Below, in pieces: positions 54,680 through 64,000 of a stretch of DNA of 64,000 nt (the stretch's first letter is position 1; each line of letters opens with the position of its first letter). Below the pieces are notes generated by a model. The model worked only from the letters and a program-made list of their open reading frames with translations, was not told the DNA's origin and made no database searches. This stretch comes from Symsagittifera roscoffensis. Taxonomy: Eukaryota; Xenacoelomorpha; Acoela; Convolutidae. Made by a program: the position numbers and the translations under genes. Location: NCBI RefSeq assembly GCF_963678635.1, contig NC_087068.1, positions 17,363,872 through 17,427,871 of the forward strand, written 5' to 3'.

Positions 54680-55600
54680 TGTAACATTCGCCCGGAAGAT
54701 ACATATCGACGGATAACAAAACTAAGTCTTAAGACGACTGGCTAGCGTCTAAACAAAGCTTCGCATGTTTTTCACCGTCTCTACCAAGCCAGTACTTTTC
54801 GGTGGTCCTTTCTAACATCGGGTCGACAAAAACGTTACTATTCTTCGGCTTCGACCAGAACGCTCAAATTAACTAGATTACATGCAAAAATAGTGAGCTC
54901 ATGGCTGGGTCTCAGTATCCCCAGACCACGAGGTCACTCCTAAAAACAGGGCTACTACTTATTATATTACTATTGTTTTTGTTCAGTAGATAAAAATCAT
55001 CATCTCCATCGAAGATGGATCAACCCTTTCCCCCAACTCCTAGCACCTCATCCTTGTCAAAACTAATCAAAATATCAGTTAAATTCAAGTCAGGACATGA
55101 CAGGATGCTAAAATTCAATACAAGTTCATAAAAGTCCACGTCCCGAGACCCTTCCGGATTCTTGAATCCGATGAATCAAGCTTCTTAATATCCAGTTCAC
55201 AATAACTCGGAAGGCTGGGTTTTACCCTTCACCGTTGCTCGCAACGGCCTTGCAACTATTGTAACAGCACAATAGTTGCAACTCGGAACGTCCTCTGCTG
55301 TTCGGTAGTTCGTTGTTGTTTTTTAGTCTCGATTTCGTACTGTTCGTAATCGCAGATAAAAGTTGTTCTGTTTCTTTCTGCTATTTTAGCTAAAATGGCC
55401 GTCTCTGACGTTTCTCAGAAATATGACGTCATAATTCGAATTTTTAAAAATTAGAATTCCAGAATCTTCTAGCCTTCACCGTTTGGCTAATCGTTCAAAT
55501 AACGTCCTTATCCGTTCTAAATCGCCAATCCGGAAGGTTCACTGCTAAAATCCTGAATTCTGCAGAGACTGCATTTTGGCCATTCTGGTCGAATGTCACA
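54680..55600 (-). repeat. 3' LTR of copy C (family A LTR, 921 bases)
   Basis: Outer end TGTAACATTCG, inner end CGAATGTCACA, next to the PPT. Inner marks: TCCATC-GAA-GATGGA hairpin (55005-55019), CCGTTGC/GCAACGG hairpin (55232-55247), 13-base-stem hairpin (55250-55281). This is the only complete young LTR of the family in the window. Confidence 0.92.
55250..55281 (-). other. 13-base-stem LTR hairpin, copy C
   Basis: TTGCAACTATTGT, loop AACAGC, and the perfect complement. The stem is unchanged in copy B, while the loop differs. Confidence 0.65.
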
Positions 55601-55612
55601 TACTCCCCGGAC
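55601..55612 (-). promoter_or_regulatory. Polypurine tract of copy C
   Basis: GTCCGGGGAGTA on the sense strand, directly adjoining the LTR. Confidence 0.75.
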
Positions 55613-56420
55613 AGTCCGGTCAATGTCCTCATTGAATCGCGCAATGTTCCAAATGGTTACAGTGTCATCCAACAGAATTTACAAAATGCACGAAATTACT
55701 TTTACCTACGTCACATCGACTCACTGCAGAATATAAATGGCATCATACTACATCACTATAGCCTTCAAATTCTTTCATTAATCTGCACATTGAGGATATG
55801 ACTTAAGATAAAACATATTTTCTGACTTCCAGTGTCAATATCCCGATTGAAACTTTTTCTCCTAGATTTAAAAGGTGTTGGCTTGCAGGACAGTCCTGCC
55901 AACCAACAAGCTAAAATTATCCTACTATGCTCCTTCCCTTCGGAAATCTTGCTTGTTTATTGTCCTGAATATTAAAACTAAGAAACTTTGTGGTTAGAAA
56001 GAACAATGCAACAACCTCCCTCCTCAAGAAGTTACTCCAGTTTTTCATGTCACCACAAAGTGATCAGTCTTCCTAAGTGATTAAAAACAATCATGCAGGC
56101 TGGAATATTTAAATATACTCTTCCATCAAGCCTTTCTAAATAAATAATAAGTGAGTGTCTCTAAAGCCACTTCAACTAAAACCAAAATGCAAATTTATAA
56201 ATGCAACAATTTCCAAACTCAACTTAAATGTTTCAGTTTTCAATTACAACTTGGTTGCTTGGTTTCTCACTTGAGTTTTTCACACACATAAAACAATTCT
56301 GAGTTTTAACTTTTCTTCATCATCCCTTTGTTCTCTTCTTTTTTCATCGTTTAGAAGTTCTAAAACTTCTAAATTCTTCTAATTTTCTTTCTTGTTGCCT
56401 CTTGTTTTCTCGACCATTCA
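55613..56420 (-). other. 3' UTR of copy C
   Basis: About 0.8 kb with no gene, collinear with the 3' UTR of copy B (25567-26375) at roughly 85-90% identity. It contains the conserved hairpin at 55878-55906. Confidence 0.75.
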
Positions 56421-59400
56421 TCAATGCTCCAATTCCTCCTCCTGTGACGCTGACTCTAAACTCTCGGTCTCCGTGTCTTGTAGCACGTCATTGACTATCC
56501 TGACGCTGTTGGAAGCCGTCCTCCAACACTTCTGCTCTTCCACCCTCTGTTTACAGCAAGGTAGGGGATCCACGTTTGATTCTCTGTTTCTACAGAAGCT
56601 GTTGTGGAGACACAACGTCACGTTTCTCTCCAAATCTTCTTTCAGCATCTCTGCCTTCTCATTTCCACTACGCTCGCTCGTCCTGGAAATTCTTTTCACA
56701 GCGGTGGTCACTGCATTCCGATGGGTCACGAAAGCTCGCTTGAAAGCTCCTGCCCCAATGTCCAGCTGATATTCACTGTACACTCTGCCATGTTTCGACA
56801 TATGCTTTTTCGCATACTCGTACAACCATGCAGTCATGTTAGCTCTGAACCATGGCATCAATCGTTTTCTTGCCCATATCTTCTTCACTTCCATCGGAAT
56901 GTTTAGAACTTTGCACATTGTCTCGAAAAGATCTAAATCTTTTAGACAATCTAATTTCTGCAATTGTTCTCTCGTCGGTGCCTCCTGTCTATTATTTTCT
57001 CTCACATGAGCTTCCAGCCATCGTATCGCCATCATAACTCCCACTATCACTATTGTTATGGGCTGTGATGAATCTGGTAAACCCATGGAGAGCAGCTCTC
57101 CAGAGTCCCAGATCAACACCAGATTACTACGCTTGGGATACCACCAGGTCTGCAGCAAGCAGTGGCAAGGAAACTCGTCATGTGTCAACATGATGCTCCT
57201 CCAATTCCGTTTTCCCGAAGCTTCCAGCAATGGCTCCACTTCCATCATCACTCGGTGGATCTCATCATTCTCATCTACTGCATTGTAATCTGTGACAGTT
57301 GATCCTCTCTGTTTCTGTTTTTCAAAGTCACTGAAGTTCCCGCTCACATATCCCATGAACTTCTTTCCTAGTATTGACTCCAACTCCTCTTTGGTTCTTT
57401 CTGGAACTGCTGAGAAAATCTTACACAGTAACTCGTAAGACTTTTCAGACATTCTTGCCAACCTCACGCACTTCGGCACTGAAAAGGCTTGATCCACAAT
57501 CGTTCTTGTACTCTTCACATCCACAGCTACGAAATGTACAGGATACTTGCTCTTGCACATTGGAGCCAACATTGAACCCACCAAATATCGTGCTCCTGAT
57601 GGTCTACAATAAGTTTCGCTGTGTCTGATGTTCATCTCCGTTTCGATTGCTTCCCTCCATTTTCCTATATACTTCTGCTCAGTCTGCAGAACTCCTGGGA
57701 ATACTTCTACGCTGATGGCTGTGACCATCTCATGTTTCTGTTCTAGATTCAATAGTGACTCTAAAGAACCAAACATGCTGTAGAATCCTAGTGCTGTCAC
57801 TAGATTCACATCGGTTCCTCCATGGCAATCTGCTATCAGTTCCGTTTCCGTTCTTGCTTTCATCACTACATTTCCAAACAATACCGTCAACTGCTTGTGT
57901 TGTTTCTCCAGGGTTTTCACACAGTCTAGGCTTCCACAAACGTGACCCTCTAGTCCACAGACTTCCGCCAGACAGCTACCAGGTTTGACCCAGTCTTCTG
58001 GTCCCCAGCCAGGCAACTCCACTCTATCTTCTCCGTTGCTCTTAGAGGCTGTTATCATCACATTATATATGATGTTGAGGTCACGCAGGTTACAGTCCAC
58101 ATTCAGTTCCCTCTGTATGTCCTGTGTCGCCCGTAATATTGAGTCAGCGTTGGGACTAGGACACCACGATGGCTTCATCAATTCCCACACTGCCATCAAG
58201 CTCGTTCTCAGTAATTCATCTGAGAATCCCAACCCAAATTCCACTCTCTTGTCGGATTTTGGTACTGAAGGTGCAGTCACCTCTTCTTCCAAGACTAATC
58301 CCAATTTGGCCTGTGGATTGTTAACGCTCTTAGTCGTCACAATTCTGGACGTCCAGAATCTTAGTAACACCGCCTGCTCATAATCAAAGAAGCAATCACG
58401 TATGTCTTCACTCAGGAAAGGATTGTATGCTATCCCTATAATCCCGGACACATAGCTATATGACTTCTTCTTGATCGGTCCACAGTATTCACTGGATTTT
58501 GGCAATGCTCCCATAGATTCTTTAGTGAGCCTCAACTCCTTGTTTGAGAATCTCCTGATCTCGTCTATCTTTTTCATGGGTTCCAATTCTTCAGGTTCTT
58601 TCATGTTCACCCTCATCGGCTTACTTTGCTGCATATCCAGCATTGCTAGCAAGAACATGGCTTTCGTTCGCTCATCGCCTTCCTTCAACATTTTAACACA
58701 AGTGCTTAATGCAGGTACTGAAATCTGCTCTATCAGGAATCGAATGAAACAGAGAGCGTCTCTCCGCTTTGCACACGCTACTGCTGCTCCCTCCTGGACT
58801 ATCAGATCCCTCAGATTCGTCATAAGGAAAACTTTTTCCTCCTTTGATCTCTTCCTTTCTCCCGAATCATATTCTTCGCGAGTCAGTCCCATCATGCACC
58901 AGGCGAGCCTGAGTTGTAATTCTGTCCTTACGTAAGGTACTGCCACGAGAGCATGTATTCTTGGCGTAGTCCTCATTTCCTCTTCGAAATACCTCAATAC
59001 TACTGCTTTCCATGGAAGGCTCACCAACTGCTCGATCGTCTCCGCCTGTACGTCAGACGACGCCAAAGTTCCGTACGCCTTCTGCTTGAGGGTGGTGCCT
59101 TGCAACATTGTTTCCAGATAACCCTCCATGGCTTTTTCTTCTTCCAGGGCCATTACATGCCCTCTAGCCGAGTTTCGGTATTCCAACATCTCCATGTATC
59201 CACCGGTGGGTTCATCTATCGACACTGTCTCAGACACTGTCAGTCTGTTGTATTCCACTGGTGTTAGTTGTCCTGCAACACTTCCCTTTCCATGATTCAT
59301 TGGAGATGGCTTGAAGTCCCTCATTTTACTCTCTCCACATTGACTGAGTATTTCCATTTCTAAAGTCGCTCCAGTCAGAGTGCGGTCACTCCTTTTGGAT

Positions 59401-62400
59401 TTATAACCGGTTGACTTTAACCCCGCCATGAGAATGGGTGGCACCATCCCTATATCAGTTAATATTCTATCTGTGCCAGACAATTGGTAATCACCTTGCC
59501 CCAAATCCATGACTTCCTCGACTCGTTTTCTTTTCGCTGAGTTACCAGCTTTCATCGATATTTCCGAATCCGCTTTCGTCTTTCCAATCCTCCTCGGCAT
59601 CACTCTGCTGCCTAACTTCATTTTCATCGCATTGATTTTGTCAATCACCATTTTCGATCGCATCGTTCCTCTCCTGGTCCTTGACAGGTACACCACCTCT
59701 CCTTCATTGTCCTGCGGTGTTATCTTGATGGGAGAATTCGCTTCACTCTCATCAGTGGCGGAGTCGATCAATAACTCACTCAGTCTCCCTTCACACTCAT
59801 CAAGCTTGTCAAGTACTTCTCTCATCAAGGGTTGATTGAGACCTGTTTTGAGAATGGACTGGGTCCCATAGCTCTGAATCACAGTCCAGACTTCTTCCAT
59901 GAACGCCACTCTGTCCAGCTTACATCCCGTCCTACTCTCGTGGTCTCGGTGATGTACTTCCCATTCTTCTTCGGGTAGCGTTCCCAAGAAAGGTACTCTG
60001 GCTGAGGCCTCTATTCTTCTCCTCCGAGGTGATTCCATGAGGATTCTCTGATCGTCATTTCTTGTATTGCCAGGAGAGCTGCTCTCCGGCAAATTCCGTT
60101 TCATCTCCTCAAAGGCTGACGGAGGTTCCAGTGTCGAGATGCCTTCATCCGCTGGCTCAGTCGTTTCCAACGTGTCTGCATTATTCTCAAGATCACTGAA
60201 GATATTGAAATCCAGGCTGGATGTTCCTCCTGTCGATGCCCTGTCGTCTTCCCCACCAGCTTGATCTTGTTGCATAGGTTCTTCAGTCTGACGGTTTCCA
60301 CCCTGTCCGTCATCTCCTTCTGACTTGTCCCTATTCGAGTTCGATGGTCCTTGTTTGTCATTGTCAGCTTCTTCCTGGAATCTCGGTATGAGCAATGTAC
60401 CGGCTGATTTATCTTCCTCTTCTCCATGGACCACTTTGATTTCTTCGCAGCCGAAGGGTGCTAGGAAAATTCTCGTCTGCAATATTCCCGCAACTTTCAT
60501 CTCTTTTCTCACACTGGTCAGGATTACTGAGGCTTCAGGCAATTCAGTCCTGCCTCTCATCCTCATTGGAGCTAAGCCTAGTCCCCTCCATTCCTCATCA
60601 AATCCTTCAGGCTTGGGAGTAGCGGCGTTGCTTATTCGCCTTCTCGTCGCTTGATCCGTGTACGCAAATCGTGTGTACTGTAACACGGCGGCATTTCTCC
60701 CCACGAAGTATGGATCCATCGTCGCCGAGAAATTCCCTACTCTCCTTTCATTGGTTTCGAATGCTCTCAACCTAGGAGTTTGTACTACGGAGACTGCTCC
60801 GAGCAACATCCTTCTTATCAGAGGGAATTCGGGGATTGCTTCGGGTAGCTTCTTGTAATCGCCCCAATCCTTCGTCTCTTCTCTCACCTTGTGATACGCT
60901 GCTGTGAGACGAGGCACTCTGGTCATTTCGCCATTCGTTTTGTCATAGGGCCTCAGATTCCAAAGCTTTGGAAACACCTCGATGTGCCCTCTTTCTACTT
61001 CTCCCATGCGGTCACAGAAGTGATCGTCAAAATTGATGACTGTCATCTCTGGCTCCGATATTTTCGCAAATAACAGATCTTCACTCATGAGCTCTCGCAA
61101 TGCGTGCTGCTCACACCAGTTCAGTGTACTACCGTCCACTGCCGATATGAGGTTCAGGTGCAACACCGACCTCCTATATGCTTCCACTTTAACGTCAGGG
61201 AACGCAAAGGTGACTGCTGGTCCATAGATCACTGTCACGAACTCCGTGACTCCTCTGATCAGCGCCAAGGGATCGATTCTCATAGCTAAGCTCAAATCTG
61301 TTAACAGCGGCATGCCTCCAACATGTCGTCTAACATCTTCCTCTCTTTCAATTGTCTCGTCTTCTCCGGTTCCAAAGCGATTTTGCTGCAAGAGATACTG
61401 GATAAGAGTGTGTCTCAGGTCTCTTATTTTGTTCCACGAGTCTGTGGATTTCTTCATATCCAGATTCCTCACTCTCTCTTTCATCTGCTCTGGACAACGT
61501 GCCAGTTTCATCAGCCCTCCCAAGTTTCCGTGGGTTATTGCGATCAACGTCAAAAGTCCATCTAGTCGCAGGTTCTGTATTCCATCCGTAAGCAGTATCA
61601 CCGGTCCTTTCACGAAATTCTCCGCTCCAAATGTTACAAACAGGGCTATTAATTCCACTATCGATACTTTCACTACCGCTTGGAGGAATTCCTTTATCAA
61701 GTAGTGCGAGACTTTCGGGTAGACTTTTGCCAAGAAGGACGCGGTCCATCCGGCTCCCAACCCTTCTAGCATGCTGTCTGTCCTTTCAAATCCCTCCTGT
61801 CCTTTCACTTCCTGGGTCCAGAAGGTTTCCAGAGTAATCTGACACATTCTGTTCACGAACTCAGCTGTCTTTTCTCCGGCATTTTCCGCCAGGTTCACCT
61901 CCTTCAACAAGTAGGCGTATATCTTAGTGATCATTACTGGGCCTTGCTGAAAAGCATCTGCACCCAATGCCGCTACTCTCGGATTCAGGTGTAGCCACTG
62001 GTTTGCTTCCGGCTTGGTTCTCAGCACCATCGCTTCCAGATGAGTTCTCGTCTCCAGTGAATTCTTTCTTCTCGTGTCTTCACTCGCCACTTCCATTGCT
62101 CGGAACCACAAGTCGTTGGACATTGCCGTAATCACTCGATGGTCGTCATCTATTCCTGGTTTCAGTTTGAGTTGCCGACTGAAGTTGGACAGTTCCAACC
62201 CCAGCACTTCGTCCAACACCAACATGTGTAGCGCGTGGTCCTTGAACCCTCTCATCGCGTTTGAGATATCTGACCATACTGCAGGCAGTTCAGCCTTAAG
62301 TGGCCTCAGGTTCTCCATTTCTATCATGCGATTCGGGGCTGATATGATCACATCATATTTTCCCTCCGAAAGTAAGGCTACCATTGCATACACAAATTTC

Positions 62401-64000
62401 AGTCCATCCGGGAGATATGCATATCCCGGAGACAACGCAAATACTACTCTCAACGTCACTTTGTTGAATGTTCCCTCCTTTGTCGCGTCTACCACTTCAC
62501 CCATTGATTCTAGGATGTCTTTTATCGCGGGCCACACTGCGTTTTCTGCTGTTGCAGGATCTCTGAGCCTGCTCAGAAAACCTCTACTGTGTAGATGGTC
62601 ATTGATGCCAGCAAACACAATCGTTATCGGGTTCATCTCTGTCTGCCTCTGTACCCCTATAGCCAATGACACTGATTGCAATAGGTCTAGGTCAACTGCG
62701 GCCAGCATTATGACGTCCGGCCAAAACAAAGACTTAGAGGTGTACACGAACTCTGAATTCGCTACTACCATGATCTTGGCCTTTCTCATTTCTGCTTTGT
62801 CGTAGGCGGCGAAGATGCTCTCATCTTTCTTTATTGCTGTCAATCCGCCATATCTCTGGGCATCACCATCTTGGTTCACTTGTTTTGGGTATACTCTCTC
62901 CTTCACATGACTAGGTGGTGTCGTCAGTTGCTTGAATATCTTCACGTGTTGTCCAATTGGCGCTCTCGCCGTCAGGAATCTTCCTGGCCTTTCCTCACGA
63001 TTCCTCTCCTCATGGTTCAATCTGACATCCTGCAACGGTCTTGCATTCACAGGTCCCATTGTGTTATTGGAGGGCAGTCCCTCCAAGTCAGCAAATCTTA
63101 AGGCTGTCGTGGAGCTGAAATTTATGCTAGCGGCTATCAACCAGTCTACGCCGGTTATTGAGTATAATCTGCTGACGGATAGCGTCGCTCCATTTAGCAT
63201 CCTCCTTGCATCTTCGATGAAGCTTACTTTCTGCAGGTCCAGCTTCATCAGTTCTTCTTTGTATATGTGCCAGGGAGACGGCATGGGTCTAGACCATAAC
63301 AATGAGCCTCTGTTCGGTCTCTCTTCTCGACTGCTACTCGTTGTCTCCGATCTAGTGTCTGATCTGGACGTGCCTGCTACTCCTTCGTTCGGTTGGTTGA
63401 CGGGTCCTATCCTTCTCCTAGGATGAATTGTCCTCCTCGTCGGTGCTTCTCCCAACCGATCCTGCACGTCAGTTCTTCGACCTGGTTCGCTGGAGCTTTG
63501 TTGCCGGTAATTTATTGCGGCTGGGACTGTACCCAAACGCGTTTCCAGGTTAGGAGGCACAAAGGTAGTGATCACCGTATCATTCACCGTTCCCTCTTCC
63601 TTCAGTACTCCTGTGTCAGAGAGTTCTGCTTCTAACTCGTCCAACCGTTCTTGGAAGACTCGATTCAACCAAGCTTGTCCCTCGATTGTGTCAAAGTGGA
63701 TGCCATCCGAAGTCAGTCTGGCTTGCTCCATGGCTCTCAATTCGTGTTCAATGTCCATAAGGATCATTCTTCCGGCATTTCGATTTGCTAGGTTTCTTAA
63801 GATGTTGTTCCATCTCATGACTCCCTCGTTGTGCCTTCTTCCTGATGCTGTCAGGTTTCTTGCGTTCATTGGCACCGTGCAAACGGTCAGTACCGCGCAA
63901 CTGAACTTCTGCCAGAGAGTGGTGAACAAACACACCATCATTGATTCCCACAGTGCTTCCTGCTCGTCTGATCCTCTGGAGACATCATTCGTCCCAACTA
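56421..64000 (-). CDS. ORF3 of copy C: giant accessory protein, open through the visible part
   Basis: More than 2,500 codons open to the right edge. The visible part starts within the SGNH domain (block III GTND at the very edge, DGIH near 63690). Then come a linker rich in Arg/Ser; the second SGNH-like module (VVANSEF near 62770, GINDHLHS, LSPGY); a long alpha-helical region; an acidic low-complexity segment (near 60080-60400); a basic segment (59500-59720); the Cys/His cluster C-x4-C-x4-H-x-C-x4-C at about 57920-57985; FPCHCLLQT near 57160-57190; and a C-terminal helical part ending in an acidic tail. No signal peptide, membrane anchor or known enzyme beyond SGNH is recognised. An open frame of this length in a young copy implies recent selection. 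Confidence 0.88.
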   Translation of the reverse strand, partial: VGTNDVSRGSDEQEALWESMMVCLFTTLWQKFSCAVLTVCTVPMNARNLTASGRRHNEGVMRWNNILRNLANRNAGRMILMDIEHELRAMEQARLTSDGIHFDTIEGQAWLNRVFQERLDELEAELSDTGVLKEEGTVNDTVITTFVPPNLETRLGTVPAAINYRQQSSSEPGRRTDVQDRLGEAPTRRTIHPRRRIGPVNQPNEGVAGTSRSDTRSETTSSSREERPNRGSLLWSRPMPSPWHIYKEELMKLDLQKVSFIEDARRMLNGATLSVSRLYSITGVDWLIAASINFSSTTALRFADLEGLPSNNTMGPVNARPLQDVRLNHEERNREERPGRFLTARAPIGQHVKIFKQLTTPPSHVKERVYPKQVNQDGDAQRYGGLTAIKKDESIFAAYDKAEMRKAKIMVVANSEFVYTSKSLFWPDVIMLAAVDLDLLQSVSLAIGVQRQTEMNPITIVFAGINDHLHSRGFLSRLRDPATAENAVWPAIKDILESMGEVVDATKEGTFNKVTLRVVFALSPGYAYLPDGLKFVYAMVALLSEGKYDVIISAPNRMIEMENLRPLKAELPAVWSDISNAMRGFKDHALHMLVLDEVLGLELSNFSRQLKLKPGIDDDHRVITAMSNDLWFRAMEVASEDTRRKNSLETRTHLEAMVLRTKPEANQWLHLNPRVAALGADAFQQGPVMITKIYAYLLKEVNLAENAGEKTAEFVNRMCQITLETFWTQEVKGQEGFERTDSMLEGLGAGWTASFLAKVYPKVSHYLIKEFLQAVVKVSIVELIALFVTFGAENFVKGPVILLTDGIQNLRLDGLLTLIAITHGNLGGLMKLARCPEQMKERVRNLDMKKSTDSWNKIRDLRHTLIQYLLQQNRFGTGEDETIEREEDVRRHVGGMPLLTDLSLAMRIDPLALIRGVTEFVTVIYGPAVTFAFPDVKVEAYRRSVLHLNLISAVDGSTLNWCEQHALRELMSEDLLFAKISEPEMTVINFDDHFCDRMGEVERGHIEVFPKLWNLRPYDKTNGEMTRVPRLTAAYHKVREETKDWGDYKKLPEAIPEFPLIRRMLLGAVSVVQTPRLRAFETNERRVGNFSATMDPYFVGRNAAVLQYTRFAYTDQATRRRISNAATPKPEGFDEEWRGLGLAPMRMRGRTELPEASVILTSVRKEMKVAGILQTRIFLAPFGCEEIKVVHGEEEDKSAGTLLIPRFQEEADNDKQGPSNSNRDKSEGDDGQGGNRQTEEPMQQDQAGGEDDRASTGGTSSLDFNIFSDLENNADTLETTEPADEGISTLEPPSAFEEMKRNLPESSSPGNTRNDDQRILMESPRRRRIEASARVPFLGTLPEEEWEVHHRDHESRTGCKLDRVAFMEEVWTVIQSYGTQSILKTGLNQPLMREVLDKLDECEGRLSELLIDSATDESEANSPIKITPQDNEGEVVYLSRTRRGTMRSKMVIDKINAMKMKLGSRVMPRRIGKTKADSEISMKAGNSAKRKRVEEVMDLGQGDYQLSGTDRILTDIGMVPPILMAGLKSTGYKSKRSDRTLTGATLEMEILSQCGESKMRDFKPSPMNHGKGSVAGQLTPVEYNRLTVSETVSIDEPTGGYMEMLEYRNSARGHVMALEEEKAMEGYLETMLQGTTLKQKAYGTLASSDVQAETIEQLVSLPWKAVVLRYFEEEMRTTPRIHALVAVPYVRTELQLRLAWCMMGLTREEYDSGERKRSKEEKVFLMTNLRDLIVQEGAAVACAKRRDALCFIRFLIEQISVPALSTCVKMLKEGDERTKAMFLLAMLDMQQSKPMRVNMKEPEELEPMKKIDEIRRFSNKELRLTKESMGALPKSSEYCGPIKKKSYSYVSGIIGIAYNPFLSEDIRDCFFDYEQAVLLRFWTSRIVTTKSVNNPQAKLGLVLEEEVTAPSVPKSDKRVEFGLGFSDELLRTSLMAVWELMKPSWCPSPNADSILRATQDIQRELNVDCNLRDLNIIYNVMITASKSNGEDRVELPGWGPEDWVKPGSCLAEVCGLEGHVCGSLDCVKTLEKQHKQLTVLFGNVVMKARTETELIADCHGGTDVNLVTALGFYSMFGSLESLLNLEQKHEMVTAISVEVFPGVLQTEQKYIGKWREAIETEMNIRHSETYCRPSGARYLVGSMLAPMCKSKYPVHFVAVDVKSTRTIVDQAFSVPKCVRLARMSEKSYELLCKIFSAVPERTKEELESILGKKFMGYVSGNFSDFEKQKQRGSTVTDYNAVDENDEIHRVMMEVEPLLEASGKRNWRSIMLTHDEFPCHCLLQTWWYPKRSNLVLIWDSGELLSMGLPDSSQPITIVIVGVMMAIRWLEAHVRENNRQEAPTREQLQKLDCLKDLDLFETMCKVLNIPMEVKKIWARKRLMPWFRANMTAWLYEYAKKHMSKHGRVYSEYQLDIGAGAFKRAFVTHRNAVTTAVKRISRTSERSGNEKAEMLKEDLERNVTLCLHNSFCRNRESNVDPLPCCKQRVEEQKCWRTASNSVRIVNDVLQDTETESLESASQEEELEH

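Larger units (their letters stand above)
54680..64000 (-). mobile_element. Giant Ty3/gypsy element, family A, copy C (3' part; 5' part beyond right edge)
   Basis: It contains a 3' LTR (54680-55600), PPT, 3' UTR and ORF3, which runs off the right edge. 59990-64000 matches 1-4011 with only about five differences seen, so copies A1 and C are very young relatives. The visible part looks whole. It lies inside the 5' LTR of element 2, so it inserted after element 2. Confidence 0.9.

Noticed and set aside
54680-55264. A shorter LTR ending at TGTAACAG near 55264
   Set aside because: It gives TG...CA ends but no polypurine tract beside it. The end at 55600 has a matching inverted terminus (TGTGACATTCG) and a PPT shared by all copies.

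Overview
The window is almost entirely made of giant LTR retrotransposons of the Ty3/gypsy type (gag, protease, RT, RNase H, integrase order), so it comes from a eukaryotic genome, most probably an invertebrate animal with a repeat-rich genome. No host gene, tRNA or rRNA was recognised, so the phylum cannot be fixed from this sequence. The G+C content is moderate.

Layout from left to right. (1) 1-18933, minus strand: copy A1 of 'family A', with its 3' end beyond the left edge. Reading in its own direction, it has a 5' LTR (18350-18933), a primer-binding site, a 3 kb leader, a small ORF0, gag-protease, a 1,920-codon pol and a third very long ORF (ORF3) that runs off the window. (2) 18934-27314, plus strand: an older, broken 3' half of a family A element (copy B), joined head to head with A1 through an inversion joint. 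(3) 27315-29916: sequence I cannot assign. (4) 29917-33986: a short 3' scrap of family A (copy D), family-2 LTRs, and a 1.75 kb tandem duplication carrying both. (5) 33827-54679, minus strand: element 2, a diverged relative with the same gene order and its own LTR type (broken). (6) 54680-64000, minus strand: the 3' part of another family A copy (C), inserted into the 5' LTR of element 2. It is nearly identical to the left end of the window (1 corresponds to 59990) and its ORF3 is open throughout the visible part.

The two families share an unusual plan: LTR - PBS - long leader with short-motif arrays - ORF0 - gag (two CCHC knuckles) - PR-RT-RH-IN - a C-terminal macro-like domain on pol - spacer - ORF3 of roughly 8.9 kb - 3' UTR - PPT - LTR. 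ORF3 begins with a conserved acidic N-terminus and a coiled coil, then an SGNH/GDSL hydrolase domain, a second SGNH-like module, and a long unrecognised part that contains a strictly conserved Cys/His cluster. It is not an envelope gene by anything I can see. From the spacing of A1 and C, a family A element would be about 24-25 kb long.

The most interesting signals are: the SGNH-bearing giant ORF3; the macro-like domain fused to pol; and internal copies of the polypurine-tract core (GTCCGGGGAG) inside pol. These internal copies occur in all three reading frames and in both families, which points to a nucleic-acid function such as extra plus-strand start sites for a very long genome. All elements are described here as fossils or as old or young copies. 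Domain assignments are by eye.
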